Origin: Lepeophtheirus salmonis
Lineage: Eukaryota > Arthropoda > Copepoda > Siphonostomatoida > Caligidae
NCBI RefSeq assembly: GCF_016086655.4
Contig: NC_052137.2
Span: 39,204,007-39,268,006, forward strand
DNA: 64,000 nt
Direction of reading: 5' to 3'
The notes under the pieces are model-generated. The model saw only the letters and a program-made list of their open reading frames with translations. It was not told where the DNA came from and searched no databases. The translations under genes and the position numbers were made by a program. Below, in pieces: positions 1-11,779 of this stretch (positions within the stretch are counted from its first letter, which is position 1; each line of letters starts with the position of its first letter).

Positions 1-13
1 TGAGCAAAGGACC

Positions 14-496
14 TACCGGGTGCAGCAAAAAATCTTTACACTTCGTTTTGCTACATAAATCAAGTTTTTCGTAAATGCCCTAAAATTGTTACACGCCCAA
101 AAAGACCCAGAAGTGGTTGAAGTTCAACTTGCCTTCCTGGGCAAAGAAAATGTGGCCCCCTCCTCACCAGATGCCAACCCATTGTACTTCACTTTTTGGG
201 TGCATGTTGGGCCCAAGCCTGCACCATCTATACCCAAGTATCAACAACCCAAGGACACTGTCAACCAGACCTGGGATGTTATGTCTGAGTTATACATCCG
301 AAATGGGTCCAAGGCCTTCTGTGGCTACCTGGACGCCATCATTGCTGCCAAGGGGGCTACATCGATGATTAGGGTAGACAAGACATCATATCAGTTATTT
401 TATTTATTTGACATACCCTATTACAACTGATTGCTGAAATAGATCTTGATAAAGTTTTATATTGAAAGTGTAAAGATTTTTTCGCTGCCCCCGATA
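14..496 (+). mobile_element. Internally deleted mariner/Tc1 transposon, copy 1
   Basis: Both ends carry matching inverted repeats of about 29 bp: the left starts TACCGGGTGCAGC at 14 and the right, read in reverse, starts TATCGGGGGCAGC from 496. Both continue into the same run ending ATCTTTACACT. The ends sit on TA dinucleotides, the target site used by mariner/Tc1 elements. The element is only 483 bp against about 1.25 kb for a full mariner, and it keeps only the last part of the transposase. It is therefore a non-autonomous deletion derivative. A related copy with the same ends lies at 28767-29253. Confidence 0.85.
86..376 (+). pseudogene. Mariner-type transposase, C-terminal remnant
   Basis: The transposase cuts and pastes its own element in the nucleus. 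This remnant holds only the end of the catalytic domain. The frame reads APSSPDANPLYFTFW, which matches the SSPDLNPLDF-W block that carries the last catalytic aspartate in mariner/IS630 transposases. It continues through a helix-rich tail to GYLDAIIAAKG, the usual R-LEAVI-A-GG C-terminus of the family. The N-terminal DNA-binding domain and the first two catalytic aspartates are absent, so the product would be inactive. The apparent start codon lies close to the deletion junction and is not a real start. The assignment to the mariner superfamily is firm; the subfamily is not resolved. Confidence 0.8.
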
Positions 497-1717
497 TGAC
501 AAACAATGGAATTCTAGGCACATGGAATCATCCTACATGCAAGCCTAGCTTGCTTTTCTTTATTCCTCCTTTTTTTTCAACCAATCACTCCTTTTATATT
601 TCCCTCAAGTGGGAATAAAATTATGTGTGATTACTCCAAATCTCAAGAATTCCATGAACAAATCAAAAAACGTAGAATCGTTTTCGGATATTTTATAAAT
701 TTATGAGTGTATGAATAAGATTATTTTAAAATTTATAATTCTTACTTAAAAAATAGCACCATAATTTGACAGTATTTACTATTTTCAAATATTTTTATTC
801 CTGGAATTTCCCAGGATCTCGTTTAAGGACAAATTCCCTAGAAATGAGAAATCAGATTATTTTTAACGTATACATACAAAGATAGAAAATAAACAGCTGA
901 ATGGGTATTGAGACTCCCCCTATTCCAACCGGATAAGATATATTTTGTTCCAATTACATAGAGTTTTGTTTATTTAAACACGTTCCTTTTACTGACTGAG
1001 ATCTAAAAAGATTTTAGGTAGTTAAATGATGAACTCTGCTGTATGAGGGAATTCAACAGGATTTGCTGATATGAAGATTATTTATAGTTTTTAATCATTC
1101 TCTTCATACCAGGTGGTCTTCCAGAGTTTGATATTTACTTCTCCCTCTCTTTTGTTCACTCAATCAGTGCAACAAAGCTAGCCTATAAATAATAATTTAA
1201 GAATTTATGTATATACATACAGGAGCATATTATTTACTTACGTACATGATAAAAAATGCTCGATCAAGAGGAAGGAAATCATATTAATCAATGGTGCTAT
1301 ACATTAAAAAAAAAAAATGAAATAACGAGAGGGTTTTGTCCTTAACTGTATAATATGTGATATTGTTTATTTGTAGGCGGGCACTATTGCAACAATGTTG
1401 CCCTGTGTTTTCATCCCATCTGTTTCCTTATTAACAACTTTCGAACAAAAAAATCAACAGGGCTCTGAAGGGCTCTACAGATTCCCATACAGCAGCTGGA
1501 ATATAAAGACTATAAGGATATACACAAAGTACAATCATGAGTAATTATAAGAGGCAATGAAGGGATGTTAATGCCCAAATGAAACAGTATTTGCCATGAA
1601 TAGTTAATCTACGAGAGAAGAGGGGAAACGACAATATTGATACATGAAAATCGCAAATTCTTTTTTACTCCATTCCTTAATTGTTGGCTGGAATCCACAA
1701 AAAAAAAAAATATATGT
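497..1717. other. A+T-rich spacer, no gene seen
   Basis: No coding similarity was recognised. A 55-codon open stretch at about 1377-1543 begins directly after a TTTATTTGTAG splice-acceptor-like site and is discussed as a weak exon candidate in the findings. A run of about 11 A occurs near 1305-1318. Confidence 0.5.
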
Positions 1718-1870
1718 TAGTGTTACATTTTGTTCCGTTCGGTCTTCAGTGATTTTTTAGTCCGATTCGGACCGATACAATTTAAAAAAAAACGAGCAAA
1801 ACATTTTTTTCGGGTCAGTTCCGAATATGTAGAGTATTTCAGTCAAAAGGCCGTTTCAGAGCCCTAGTTT
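1718..1870 (+). repeat. Family A element, 5' fragment
   Basis: The fragment begins TAGTGTTAC and continues with the family A signature TTCGGTCTTCAGTGATTTTT followed by repeats of GACCGAT-like words. It lacks the family A 3' end, CCAACACTA. It may be the left part of the copy that resumes at 3289, split by later insertion of the mariner at 2047-3283, but the flanks of that pair do not agree well enough to prove it. Confidence 0.55.
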
Positions 1871-2046
1871 TCTTATTTGTACAGATATTTACAATTATAT
1901 AGAACATGAACAGAGTATTGGGTTCTTCTATAGGTATACCCGAGATCCATGACTAATTCCACTTGTTAATTGCAAAACCAAATTGTAAAATTGTACATAA
2001 ATGCCCACATTTTCAGATATCTAATTATACGTTATGAATAGGTATA

Positions 2047-3283
2047 TACAGGGTATGGCAGAAAAACGTAGATTGTTAAATAATATCTATTTTCTCATTA
2101 CTATGAAAAGGTTTGGTGATAATTTGCTGATATTCTGTGTTTTGTCGTCCTTTTAACATAAACAAACTACACTAATTAATTAGGGATTTCATCATCATGA
2201 GCGAGCAACAAGCAAAAATGCAGTACATCTCTGATCTCGTAGATGTGATGATAATTATAGACATTGTTAAGTGTTCTAAGAGGCTGGTTTTTGAGTTGGC
2301 CAGTATGCCAGGAAGTGTAGGGTATCATTTCCAGAGGGATATGAAGTTCTTGTTAAGCTTGGAGAAGAGAATAATAGAGAATTTCACTATGTTGATGCAT
2401 CGCATCGCCAACGACTTCTCTGTGGCTCCTAGGACCATCAGGAGGGATATAAAGCACAGCTTGGGATTTTTTTTCCACAATGATACCACATCACCTTCTG
2501 ACAAAGGGCATGCAAGCCAAGAGGCTCGAGGCGTGCAAAAAAAAACCCTAACCTGAAAGGGATCAAGGCAAATGGGTTCATTGTAAAAAAATTCTTGGGC
2601 AAGACGATTTTGACATTTTATCAATTCCACAACCATCGGAACGAACGCTGACTTGCGAAAAAAAAGAGGCCCAAGGGGTTTACCACACCAAATATCCTGC
2701 CCAAACAATGGCACTCGGCGTTGTGGCCTCTGATGGAAATAAGTTGCCTCCGTTATTTTTCAAGGCTGGACAGAAAGTCGGCCAGGATACCTATTATAAG
2801 GTGCTTCGGTACACCATCTTGCCATGCTGAAGACCAACTTCCCAGAGGATTACTACGTGTGGACTAAGGTTGCACTGCCTCTCACTTGTCCGCCAAGTGC
2901 CAAAAGTTCTGTGCAAATAACATGGCTCGATTCTGGTCCAAAGAGATATGCCCCCATCCTCACCAGATTTTAACCCACTGGACTTTTCTATATGGTGCAA
3001 TTTAGATAAAGAAACCAATCACAGCCAAATCTGGACTTACTGAAGTACTTCATAGTGGACACTGGACAATTTGTCAGAGGAGTTTATCATCAACTCCTGC
3101 CTGGCCTTCAGGCGACGTGTAAAGGCTGTGATTCGACAATAAAGATGGACATATGAGCAAAAAAAGTTTTTCAAAAAACCTTGTTTGTTAATATTATTTT
3201 TTTGCCTATTATTGAAAATATAAGCTTATATATGTAATTTTTAATTCATCTCTCCAATCCACGTTTTGCTACCGTACCTTGTA
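2047..3283 (+). mobile_element. Near full-length mariner transposon (1237 bp)
   Basis: The left end TACAGGGTATGGCAG and the reverse complement of the right end TACAAGGTACGGTAG match over about 29 bp (both continue AAAACGTRGATTG). Both ends sit on TA. The length of 1237 bp is typical of mariner/Tc1 elements. It encloses a decayed transposase at 2197-3140 on the same strand, with about 150 bp of 5' untranslated sequence. Frameshifts and stops show the copy is dead. Confidence 0.9.
2197..3140 (+). pseudogene. Mariner-type transposase, frameshifted
   Basis: A DD-D transposase of the IS630/mariner superfamily. The frame opens with ATG at 2197 (MSEQQAKMQYISDLVD). It then shows a helix-turn-helix region with RIANDFSVAPRTIRRDIK at about residues 67-84, the second DNA-binding motif of the family. 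After stops and shifts, catalytic-domain blocks remain recognisable: YHTKYPAQTMALGVVASDG near 2681, KAGQKVGQDTYYKVLRYT near 2762, FPEDYYVWTK near 2840, then PSSPDFNPLDFSIW near 2950-2996, which holds the last catalytic aspartate. The block after VWTK, where the family has QDGAPAH, is scrambled by small indels, so the second catalytic aspartate is lost. At least four frame changes are visible. The minus-strand open frames over this interval are shadows. Confidence 0.85.
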
Positions 3284-3288
3284 TGTTA

Positions 3289-3675
3289 AGATCGGTCAGA
3301 TACCGATTTTTTTTCGGTGAGGACTTGATTGATTTTTGTCCAGACCAAAATTTAATCTTTTTTGTGGATACATTTTTTTCGCCCTGAATCTATGAACCGA
3401 TTTTCTCCTCCCATCCTAATTTATGTGTTGTATAAATCTGATTTACGCAACATCTATAATTTCATATCCCGTTATTCTTCGGATATTAGCCATCTTTGAA
3501 ACACGCATGATGGCATCAAGAATTCATATGTAGAGTCCTTCTAGACAGAGTTTTAAATAAAACCAATCCAGACCGAATTTCCTTTTGAGACCGATTCCCG
3601 CTGAATTTCTTTACCGAACCACTAAAAATCCTAACGGTCTCGGACCGGTCTAAGATTTGAAGATCCAACACTAAT
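3289..3675 (+). repeat. Family A element, 3' part
   Basis: The sequence is rich in GACCGATT/CGGTC words (for example ATCGGTCAGATACCGATTTT and GACCGGTCTAAG). It ends GATCCAACACTA at 3675, the family A right terminus, and lines up with the internal region of the complete copy at 15017-15715. The first 60 or so bases of the family are missing. Confidence 0.65.
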
Positions 3676-4349
3676 ACAAATATACTAATATATTTTGCAA
3701 CTGTAGATATTGTGTATTTAAATGTTACTTCATTTTCTTGTAATTTGATCATTCCAAAAGACCAAAAACTGCATAATATAATAATAATAATAATTTAGTG
3801 AGCATTTATCACTTTAATAATGATAAAATCTTCTTTGCAAAAGGAAAAAAAATATAATCTTTTTCTTAATGCATTTTTTTATAGTTATTATATGTCTTAG
3901 AGAACGATAACAAGTTTATAATTGCAAAATTTATTGTGCTTACCTTTATGTATGTATACATATGTACCTCTAAGAGAGGGCTTTGTAGATATAACGAAAT
4001 ATTACATACCTATAAAGAATTAAAAACAAACTAGAAAATGTCAAAATATAACAAGGAAAAAAAAGTATATATAGAAACCTTTTAAAAGAAAATAAATTTA
4101 TTTAATGTAAAAACATTTTATTCTTTTTGGTTTACGTGCCATTAGATTTTTGTTGTTGGTTGGAATAAAAACGGAAATAAATATAGTTATGGTATTTAAA
4201 AAATAATATAAGCTAAATGTACATGCTTTATACTGCTTGTATGTATGAACAGTGAGACCTTTGTTTAAGAGGTATATAAAGTATAAAATTTTGCCCCCTA
4301 CATTCTTGTGAGTGGTAATTTTTACCTAGAGGAGATTTTTCGACATTAC
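3676..4349. other. A+T-rich spacer, no gene seen
   Basis: It contains short ATA/TTA repeats (about 3778-3795) and homopolymer runs only. Open frames are shorter than 90 codons and resemble no known protein. Confidence 0.5.
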
Positions 4350-4766
4350 ATATTACCCCCCCCCCCGCCTCTGTTTGTATTTTTATATTAGAGGGATTAT
4401 GTTGTTGTTGTTTTTTTTTTTTTGGGGGGAAGGGATTTTTCAAAAAAAAACTCGAAAAATTAATTATTTTTGAAAAAAATTTCAAAAAACTATAACTATG
4501 AACAAAAAATTTGATAAATTAAATTTCAAATAGGCAATTCTTTGGAGAAAGAATTACAAAATTTTAAGTTATTCAATTTTTGAAATTTTTTGAGAATAGC
4601 TTTTGGTTTTTGAAATATAATTTTATGTGATGTGGATTTTTGAAACTTTTGACAATAACTTTAGATTCTTGAAATTATTTTTCCAAAAAATTAAATTTAA
4701 AAATTTTTTTAAATGAAAATTCCAAAAACCAAGCCCCTTCCAAAATATAATTCTGTGAACGCCCCT
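4350..4766. repeat. Family D repeat: A/T minisatellite core
   Basis: The core consists of imperfect repeats of TTTTTGAAATT and TTTCAAAAA words, about 28-32 bp per period and itself near-palindromic. The right edge reads CCAAGCCCCTTCC then GTGAACGCCCCTG, matching the reverse complement of the left edge of the copy at 44041. A run of 11 C lies at 4356-4366. Confidence 0.55.
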
Positions 4767-7700
4767 GCGTTATAAAAATACACTGTGTAGATACGTCGTT
4801 GGGTTGAAGAACACTTTTGAACTATAGAATATTTTCATTGACGTCATAAATTGCATCATAATTTAGATGGCATCTTGGGTCTCAAAGTTGATATTTTTGC
4901 TACATAAAATAGACAAATTTCTAATGAATCTTAATTACATTTATGAATAAATAGAAACTTAACACTTACTTTGAATAGTACTTGACAATGTTGAACCTTG
5001 ATATTTGGATTAAATCAAAGTAATTTTCACTGAAAATCCCTACAAATATCAAAGATTTCTACAATATTTTAGACCGATTCGGGAAAAGAATAGTAGGTTA
5101 GTTTTATAAAAATATATTTTTATTTCCAATTTAATATTTAATTTTTATCTACATCACATAAATAAGGTTATTTAACTGTGTAATAACATATTTTTAATGA
5201 ATTTTAGGGTCATTTAAATTATAAAACAAGGCAGTTAATTAACCCATACAATTTTGATAGACGGTAAGGTTAAAGTTATTCTATTTGTTAGTCTCATTTT
5301 GAGTTCAAATAGTCCCCTATTTTCTTAATATCAATGAAAACAATGTTTTGATTGATATCATATATTTAGGGTTTCAAAATGGACGACATAAAAATTGTGA
5401 CGTTATGTTAAAACGCTCTATTCAACGTTAACCCAATGTTACTAGAACAAGGTTAGGAAACAAGAAAATCGTTTCGGCAAGCACGTCAGATATATTAAAT
5501 GAATCTCTCTCTTTCTATTTCTGGTGACGTCATTGCGTCATTTTCTCTTTCTTTGTATCTTCTCTACTATTTCAGTGTTTGTTAACAGCTGAAATTTCTA
5601 TATATTTATCTTGTTGGTCTGAATGTAGCCTTTGTGACTATATTTGACCTTTTTTTTTTAACCTAAGTAATCAAAAATAACCCTTATAAACTGGCCTATG
5701 AGTGGGATTGGAGGCAAACACGAAATATAACTCTTTTTCTGGACCATACACTTGATTTTTCTTTGAAAAGTTGAGTAGATCATAGTTTTTTTTTAAAGCA
5801 AGGTGACATTTTATTAGACGATTAATTTTAAATTATATATTTTTTTTTGTTCTAATATAAAATTGGAACCTTATTATTATTTTTTTTAAGTTTGACATTT
5901 ATTTTATATTTGTATTTTATTTCTAAATATCATATTTTTGTATTTGTTTTATTAGAGGACATTCATTCCACTTTTTGACATTTGATATCCTGCAGATTTG
6001 TTTCAGACACACATTGTAAATACATTTAAAATGTGTGTCTGAATCCCTATTTTTTTTTTTTTTTTGATTAGGGGATTGACCTAGTAAAAGTGCCCATAAG
6101 GTTAGTCCTTAGAACCCACACTGTTTGTAAGCCTTGGAGTCACTCTGTAAAGAAATCTGCTTATCAAAGCTTCTTAAATCGTCGTTCTTGGACCATTATA
6201 CATTGTAGATGTATTTATAACTATGTACATATATAATCTTATCTTTGTTTAGTAATCAGTAGAAAGAAAAAAAATATGTTCAGTGAACATTAACAATATT
6301 TTTTTGTCTTGCAACTCTGGTTATCAGATTTAGAAACATTATTATGTTTGTTATTCTACTACCCCCCTTTCTTCCTTCTTTTTCTTCTCGTATCCTACAT
6401 TTAAATCAAGAATTATATGCGGATCAGGAATTTCTTTCTTATATCCTTTATCTCGTTAGTAACTCTTAAACAGATTTTGTTGTTCCTTACAAAGTACATA
6501 TAATACACTAAACTTCCAGATGAAGAACGTAAATATATAATTTAATAAGTCTATTTTTTTATTAAAAAGAATAGCATGTAGTTGATGAACCTATGAATGA
6601 ATGCAATATAGGTATGTTAAAAGCTTACAGGGCCCGCTAGAAAAAAATTTATGTTCGGATTAAGTAACTCGACCATATGATTCTTTTTCAAACTATTTAT
6701 TCAGTGAATGTTTATTATTTAGTCATTGCTTAAATTCTTGTACCCGATTTGGTTTATATTTTTTGACTTCTGAGTCTCTCTGGTTGATTTGAGGATTATT
6801 TGAAGTTATCTGAGATGAACTATAGTCTTTTATCAATTAAGTGGCCAAATTTTATCATGCTATACTGAATTGCTATAGTCTTAATGGCAAATGTCATATA
6901 ACTTATTTAGCATTCATAAGTATGCGTTGTTATGTTTGTTATGACAATGTTTTTGGAAGCGCCATCTAGTGTTCAAATACATTAAACAAACAAAAACTCA
7001 TGAAAATGTGGCAATTGAAGGTGATAAAAGGTTTCAAACTTTTGTCCAGAAATATTGCAATTAGTCCATGCATATCTAACCAGGTATTATAACCCATTAC
7101 ATTGAGCAATTGAATTGCTTGAGAAACTTGACTGGCATTTTTAACCTGTACACATGAAATGGTTTCCAAAAAATTAACTTCTTTAATTTCTGTACAATTA
7201 TTTTCATCTTTATGCATCCCGAGCGAAACAATATTATTTCAATTTTCTACAATAATAATAAGTATTAATCTTACCATCAATAGTTGCTCTTCAAAAAGAT
7301 CACTAGAGTAATCTTGTCTTTTAAATATTGAGTGAATTGGGTTCGTCGTCCTAAAAAAAACAAAAAAACAATCAGGTATATGAAAAAATGAACATTTTAT
7401 AAGTGTACCATTTAATGCAGAACAGGGATCCCGAACACAAAGGACCTAAAGGCTATTGACCCGCCACTTTTGAATATTTTTTTTTAAAGTGATCGCAATA
7501 AAAAAAATTGTGTTGGCCAAAAGAACGTCATAATTTTGGGAAAAAAAAAATCAAATTTATTCTTTTAATTCTTTTTATCTGACCAAAAATTAATAAATAA
7601 ATTAATTTTTCATATTTGAAATTTATACAAATAAAATTTTGTCAATATTGTCGAGAAAGAAAACAACCCACACACTTCACTCAACTGGCCTTACATCCCT

Positions 7701-8427
7701 GCTAATGCTCCTTTTGACGTCACAATAATAGATACTCCGGTCCATCACTTGCAAATACTGACACACAAATTATTTGCATATAACATCACTCTTCCAGGCC
7801 CCCCCGAATTACAATATTTGAAAAGGTTGATCAAACTTCTTTCAATACAACGACCCATCTTAACGTACATTATCATGCATATTATTCAAATATTTGTAGG
7901 TTAATTCTTTACTTTGACGATTAAATGATTAAATTAACCATTATTTATTAATATATTTACGCTGTTTTAAATATCTATGTGCCTACCTATAAGTAAATAA
8001 TGTAAATAAATTGAAAAAATCTAGGTATAATGATGATGAAGCCTTCATGTATTACATATATAATTATTAATAGACCAAACTACTATTTCAATTAACGTAT
8101 TGTTATAGTTGGTTGAATATATAAAAATCTGTGGGTTTCCTTCTTTCTTAATCATCGTGGAGTTTAGCTTCATCTCTGAGTTGTATATAATACGTATACA
8201 ATATACATATATAGCTATGAAAGAAATACTAGGAAGGATATATGTATTTATATATATTATATACAGGGAATAAATCTTAATAATAAAAAATGTAATGGCT
8301 TGGAAAGGATGTCTATCAATGAGGAGATCGTTCTTTCATTGAGAGAGCCCCTATGATGAATTATGAAGAGATATACAAAGATTTATTTAGATTGAGGGAT
8401 TTTTGAAAACAATTGAAATAAGTAGCG
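4767..8427. other. Long A+T-rich spacer
   Basis: No gene was recognised in about 3.6 kb. Palindromes TGACGTCA occur at 4839, 5525 and 7715. A strong short hairpin lies at 6002-6043. The segment starting CAGGGATCCCGAAC near 7426 resembles a hAT-type terminus, but I found no partner end. Open frames such as the one on the minus strand at 6966-7217 match nothing I know. Confidence 0.5.
6002..6043. repeat. 13-bp perfect hairpin
   Basis: TTCAGACACACAT at 6002-6014 is exactly complementary to ATGTGTGTCTGAA at 6031-6043, with a 16-base loop. A poly-T run follows within 10 bases. It could be a small fold-back repeat or a chance palindrome. Confidence 0.7.
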
Positions 8428-8530
8428 TTCGGAGGGGCTGGTCTGGAGGGGCTGTAGCCCCAAATTAAAGATTTTTTGATTTTTACTAGAAATTTTAATA
8501 TTTGATATTAATATTCTCCGCTGTACTTCC
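8428..8530. repeat. Family D terminal fragment
   Basis: GGAGGGGCTG then GAGGGGCTGTAGCCCC, followed by AATTAAAGATTTTTTG and TTTTTACTAGAAATTTTAAT, matches the edge of the family D copies at 9096 and 36358. The core is missing. Confidence 0.6.
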
Positions 8531-9095
8531 AGGTTAGATTAAAAGAATCAGGAATTTTTATGGCAAAAACAGAGTATTTCGCACGTCTCGAAATAAGAAT
8601 AGTTCTAAATTCTTCATTTTTGATAGGGTCGTCTTATTTTTTTTTTTTTTTCATATCGACAGGTCATATTTTTACAACTTTAGTCCTTATTACATATGCA
8701 CATTATTCATTCTATTCCTATATACTTCAAAAAAGCAGAATTGATTGAACTGCTAAGTGACCCTTTTTATGGGAGTGTAATTAAAACATTTTTTTTTTCA
8801 ACTTTACATCTTTTGTAAAAACGTATTTTACGCAAAAACCCTTGCTCCTAAAATGATGATCCTCGAATGATATTTTATACATCATCCTGTATGGTAGTTA
8901 AAATAACAATTGGCTAAAAGACACCCGAGCACCTGGGACAGAAAGAAAATAGCATATGTTGTTATGAAAGTTATAAAACAATCTGACAACGTTCGGTACA
9001 GTGGTACTAAAGCGATACTGTTGTACTAACCTTTTGTGAACATACTGTTTTATATATATATTGGAAACGGTACTTGCTATGCCAATACTTCGAAG

Positions 9096-9900
9096 AGTGT
9101 CCACAGGGGGCGAGTTAGAGGGGCAGAACCCTCCTTTAAATAAAGGAATTTTTGCTTTTTACTAGAAAATTTAATATTATAAATTTTATGTACCAAAAAT
9201 TTAACTTTCCCATTGTTTTCCAAAAAATTTGACTGTTCAAATTTTTTTCAAATTTGATCTTTTCTGTGAATAGTTATTTGTTTTTTAAATTTTTCACCAA
9301 GAATTGAATATTTAAAAAAAAATTTTTTTTTGTGAACAGCTGTGAATTTTAAAAATTTATTCAAAAAATTTAATTTCTTGTAAACAGTATTCGATTTTTG
9401 ATTTTTTTTTCTGACAACATGTTACTTGATTTTTTTCCATAAATATGATCTTAGACATTTTTTTCCAAAAATTTTAATATTTTTTCGAATAGGTAAAATT
9501 TTTTACATTCTTTTCTTAAAAAATGTAATATTGGATTTTTTTTTTTAAACAGTTGTGGATTTTTGAAATTTTTTTCCAAAAGTGTAGTATTTCAATTTTT
9601 TTTTGAACAACTATGAATTTTTGAAATGACATTTAATTTTTTTCCAAAAAGGGTGATATTAGACAGTTTTTCCAAAAAATTTTATTATTTTTGTACAGTT
9701 TTGATTTTTTGAAATCTTTTTCCAAAAAATTGATTAGATATTTGATTTTTTTTTTCCAAAAATTAAATCCCTAATTTTTTTTTAATATTTAATATTTTAA
9801 ACTTAATTTTTGAAACTTTTTTCCAAAAAATTTTAATTTTACGAATTTTTTCAACATATTTTTATTAAAATAAGTATTTAATTTTTTGCTAAAACTTGTA
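9096..9900. repeat. Family D repeat, long copy
   Basis: The left edge is GAGTGTCCACAGGGGGCGAG followed by a GGGGCAGAACCCTCC block. It then runs into about 750 bp of degenerate A/T minisatellite built from units of the type TTTTGAAATTTTTTTCCAAAAA, with intervening GAACAGCTGTGAATTTT words. The same edge and unit are seen in the copies at 13293, 23480, 44041, 56060 and 62826. No coding content was seen. Confidence 0.7.
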
Positions 9901-10801
9901 CAAAAAATATTAGTAGCGTGACAACAATATCACAAACTTTTTTAATTATTTTTATTTATAATAAATGTTTTAAAAGAAAAAATCTAAATCTAAAAACATA
10001 TACCGAGGGAAGCAGCGAGTCAAGCTGTATAAACTATCTGTTACAATACCTTTTTCTACATGAATTATTGTATGTAGAATTGAGTTCATAAAAATAACAA
10101 AGAACCCATAATGTAATATTTGTTATTGTATTAAAGAAAAAATACATTTATAAATTTGCATATAAATAAAAAAATTAAATTGAAAAATAAGCCTATGGAT
10201 ATAATTTTAGGATTTTATATTGACCGATTTTTTAAAAATGTACACATCGAATTGATTCATGTTTGTGGTGAGTAATATATTCCTAGTTATACATAGAAAT
10301 TGATTTAAATAAAACTATTCCCAATCAACTGCAGTCTAATATTCTCACAAAATGCCAAATAGAAATGATACTATTTCTCACATGGCATAATTATTGTTTC
10401 TGGAAACGCTTTGTAAAGGATTTCCTGCCTTTATCCTCTCTCACGACAACCAGAGATACATAATATGTATCCAATCTAATCAGAAATAGAGCTACAGATA
10501 ATTTCTAATCCAGTTTGAGTTGTTGCAATAGGAAAAATGATACATAACTATACAATTGTTTTAAAAGACGCTCTGAAGATACATTGGCGTTTTCAGAAGA
10601 TTCAAAGTTGCTCATCTTTTGTGGAGTGCAAAAACTGGCTCATGTATGGAATAGAGATGCGAATAAAAAATGTATATACTGGTACACATAGAATAACAAC
10701 ATCAGTTGACTGCTGTGTATCACCATTGCCATATTTACTTTTATTATTATGACGGAGGAATTAGTTTTAGCCATAGTCAATCCAAACCTTTTAAACAGTA
10801 G
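9901..10801. other. A+T-rich spacer
   Basis: No gene was recognised. A 71-codon frame at 10537-10752 has no recognisable motif. Confidence 0.5.
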
Positions 10802-10986
10802 TGTCTACTTGTATATATATTTTATTCTCGTAGTTTGTATACATCCTTTTACATAGCAATCCCTGTAAAATATAACTCAGCGTATAACTATACCCCCAAT
10901 CAAATCGTCTAATTTATTAGGTTTTCTTCAGTTCCGATACTTCTATACTTAAGTACTTTCTTGGAACACTACAAGTAGCGACCAAG
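10802..10986 (+). mobile_element. Possible 5' LTR end and primer-binding site of a gypsy element
   Basis: A stretch bounded TGTCTACTT...AACACTACA (about 10802-10974), with the TG...CA ends usual for LTRs, is followed at once by AGTAGCGACCAAGATGG. That resembles the TGGCGACCAAGATGG-type sequence found just inside the LTR of many arthropod Ty3/gypsy elements, where the tRNA primer binds. It lies directly upstream of the gag-like region. I found no second LTR copy after the integrase, so the boundaries are tentative. Confidence 0.35.
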
Positions 10987-11640
10987 ATGGTAAAATTATT
11001 ACCCAGACTCATACTCGCAGAACTTAGATGTAAATGTTCCCGGCTGGAACTTGGAAATGAGAACGAGTTTTGGGGAAAGAAGAAAATGGAGCTCGTGGTA
11101 TTCGTTAGAGATTATATAAAAGGTTGTGGCTATAATCACAAGTCCTTCGAATTTAGTAATGGTACTCGAGCCTCTGGAGATGGTGTGTGACACACGACAG
11201 GATGATAGCTGGGGATACGGCATTGATGGTCGTCATGGTGGGACGAGTTTCAAATTTATGTATCCCTGTGTTTGTGTAATTGTCTCCGGAACGGAAAAAG
11301 TCTTCCCTGCTTTACTTTGCTGGGACAGAGGTCCAGCAATGGTTCAACACCAAAGAAATTGTTGCATTGTCTAAAGAGAACTGCTTTACCTCGACGGTAA
11401 AGCTGATTCCCGATACTTTCTCCTCAACAGAAAGTCAGTTATCGGAACGTTTCTAGATTTATGAGATGCGTGGCCAGGCAAAGTTTGAGCGATTTTTTGT
11501 GGAAGCGGCAAGGTCTCGTTAGAAAACTTCGTCCCAGCGGCTCTTCCAAACTGTGTTCGAATGGGGCTTCAAAAAGTTAACAAAAGTGAAGTAACTGAAA
11601 TTATTTACGGATTAAAAAAGTTTGAAGAGTATGCATAGAG
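10987..11640 (+). pseudogene. Gag-like region of a Ty3/gypsy retrotransposon, decayed
   Basis: In Ty3/gypsy elements Gag forms the particle that packages the RNA. The first frame opens with ATG at 10987, just after the putative primer-binding site. Further on, pieces in different frames fit the usual gypsy Gag plan: a WDEFQIYVSL segment near 11242, a SGTEKVFPALLCW segment near 11286 (the position of the 'LL...lig' block), then VQHQRNCC and an LSERF-IYEMRG segment near 11440-11470, where the family has the 'RYkFh-R-q' block. Composition is less A+T-rich than the flanks. Several stops and frameshifts are present. Identification rests mainly on position before a secure integrase; alone it would be weak. 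Confidence 0.45.
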
Positions 11641-11779
11641 GCTACACACCATTGCATTAAATCCTCAACCCATCTAAAGACTGGCTAAGTGTTGTCTCTG
11701 CCTGTTTAACAGTCGACAATCCTCAATGTCTGGATTATCCCACTGCAATGTAGATCTATCTAAAGCTCATGCTCCTCCT

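Noticed and set aside
2325..2714. A 129-codon minus-strand open frame
   Set aside because: It is the reverse-strand shadow of the mariner transposase at 2197-3140, which is secure on the plus strand.
7426..7470. CAGGGATCCCGAACACAAAG as a hAT terminus
   Set aside because: No inverted partner or target duplication was found within 2 kb; the resemblance may be chance.
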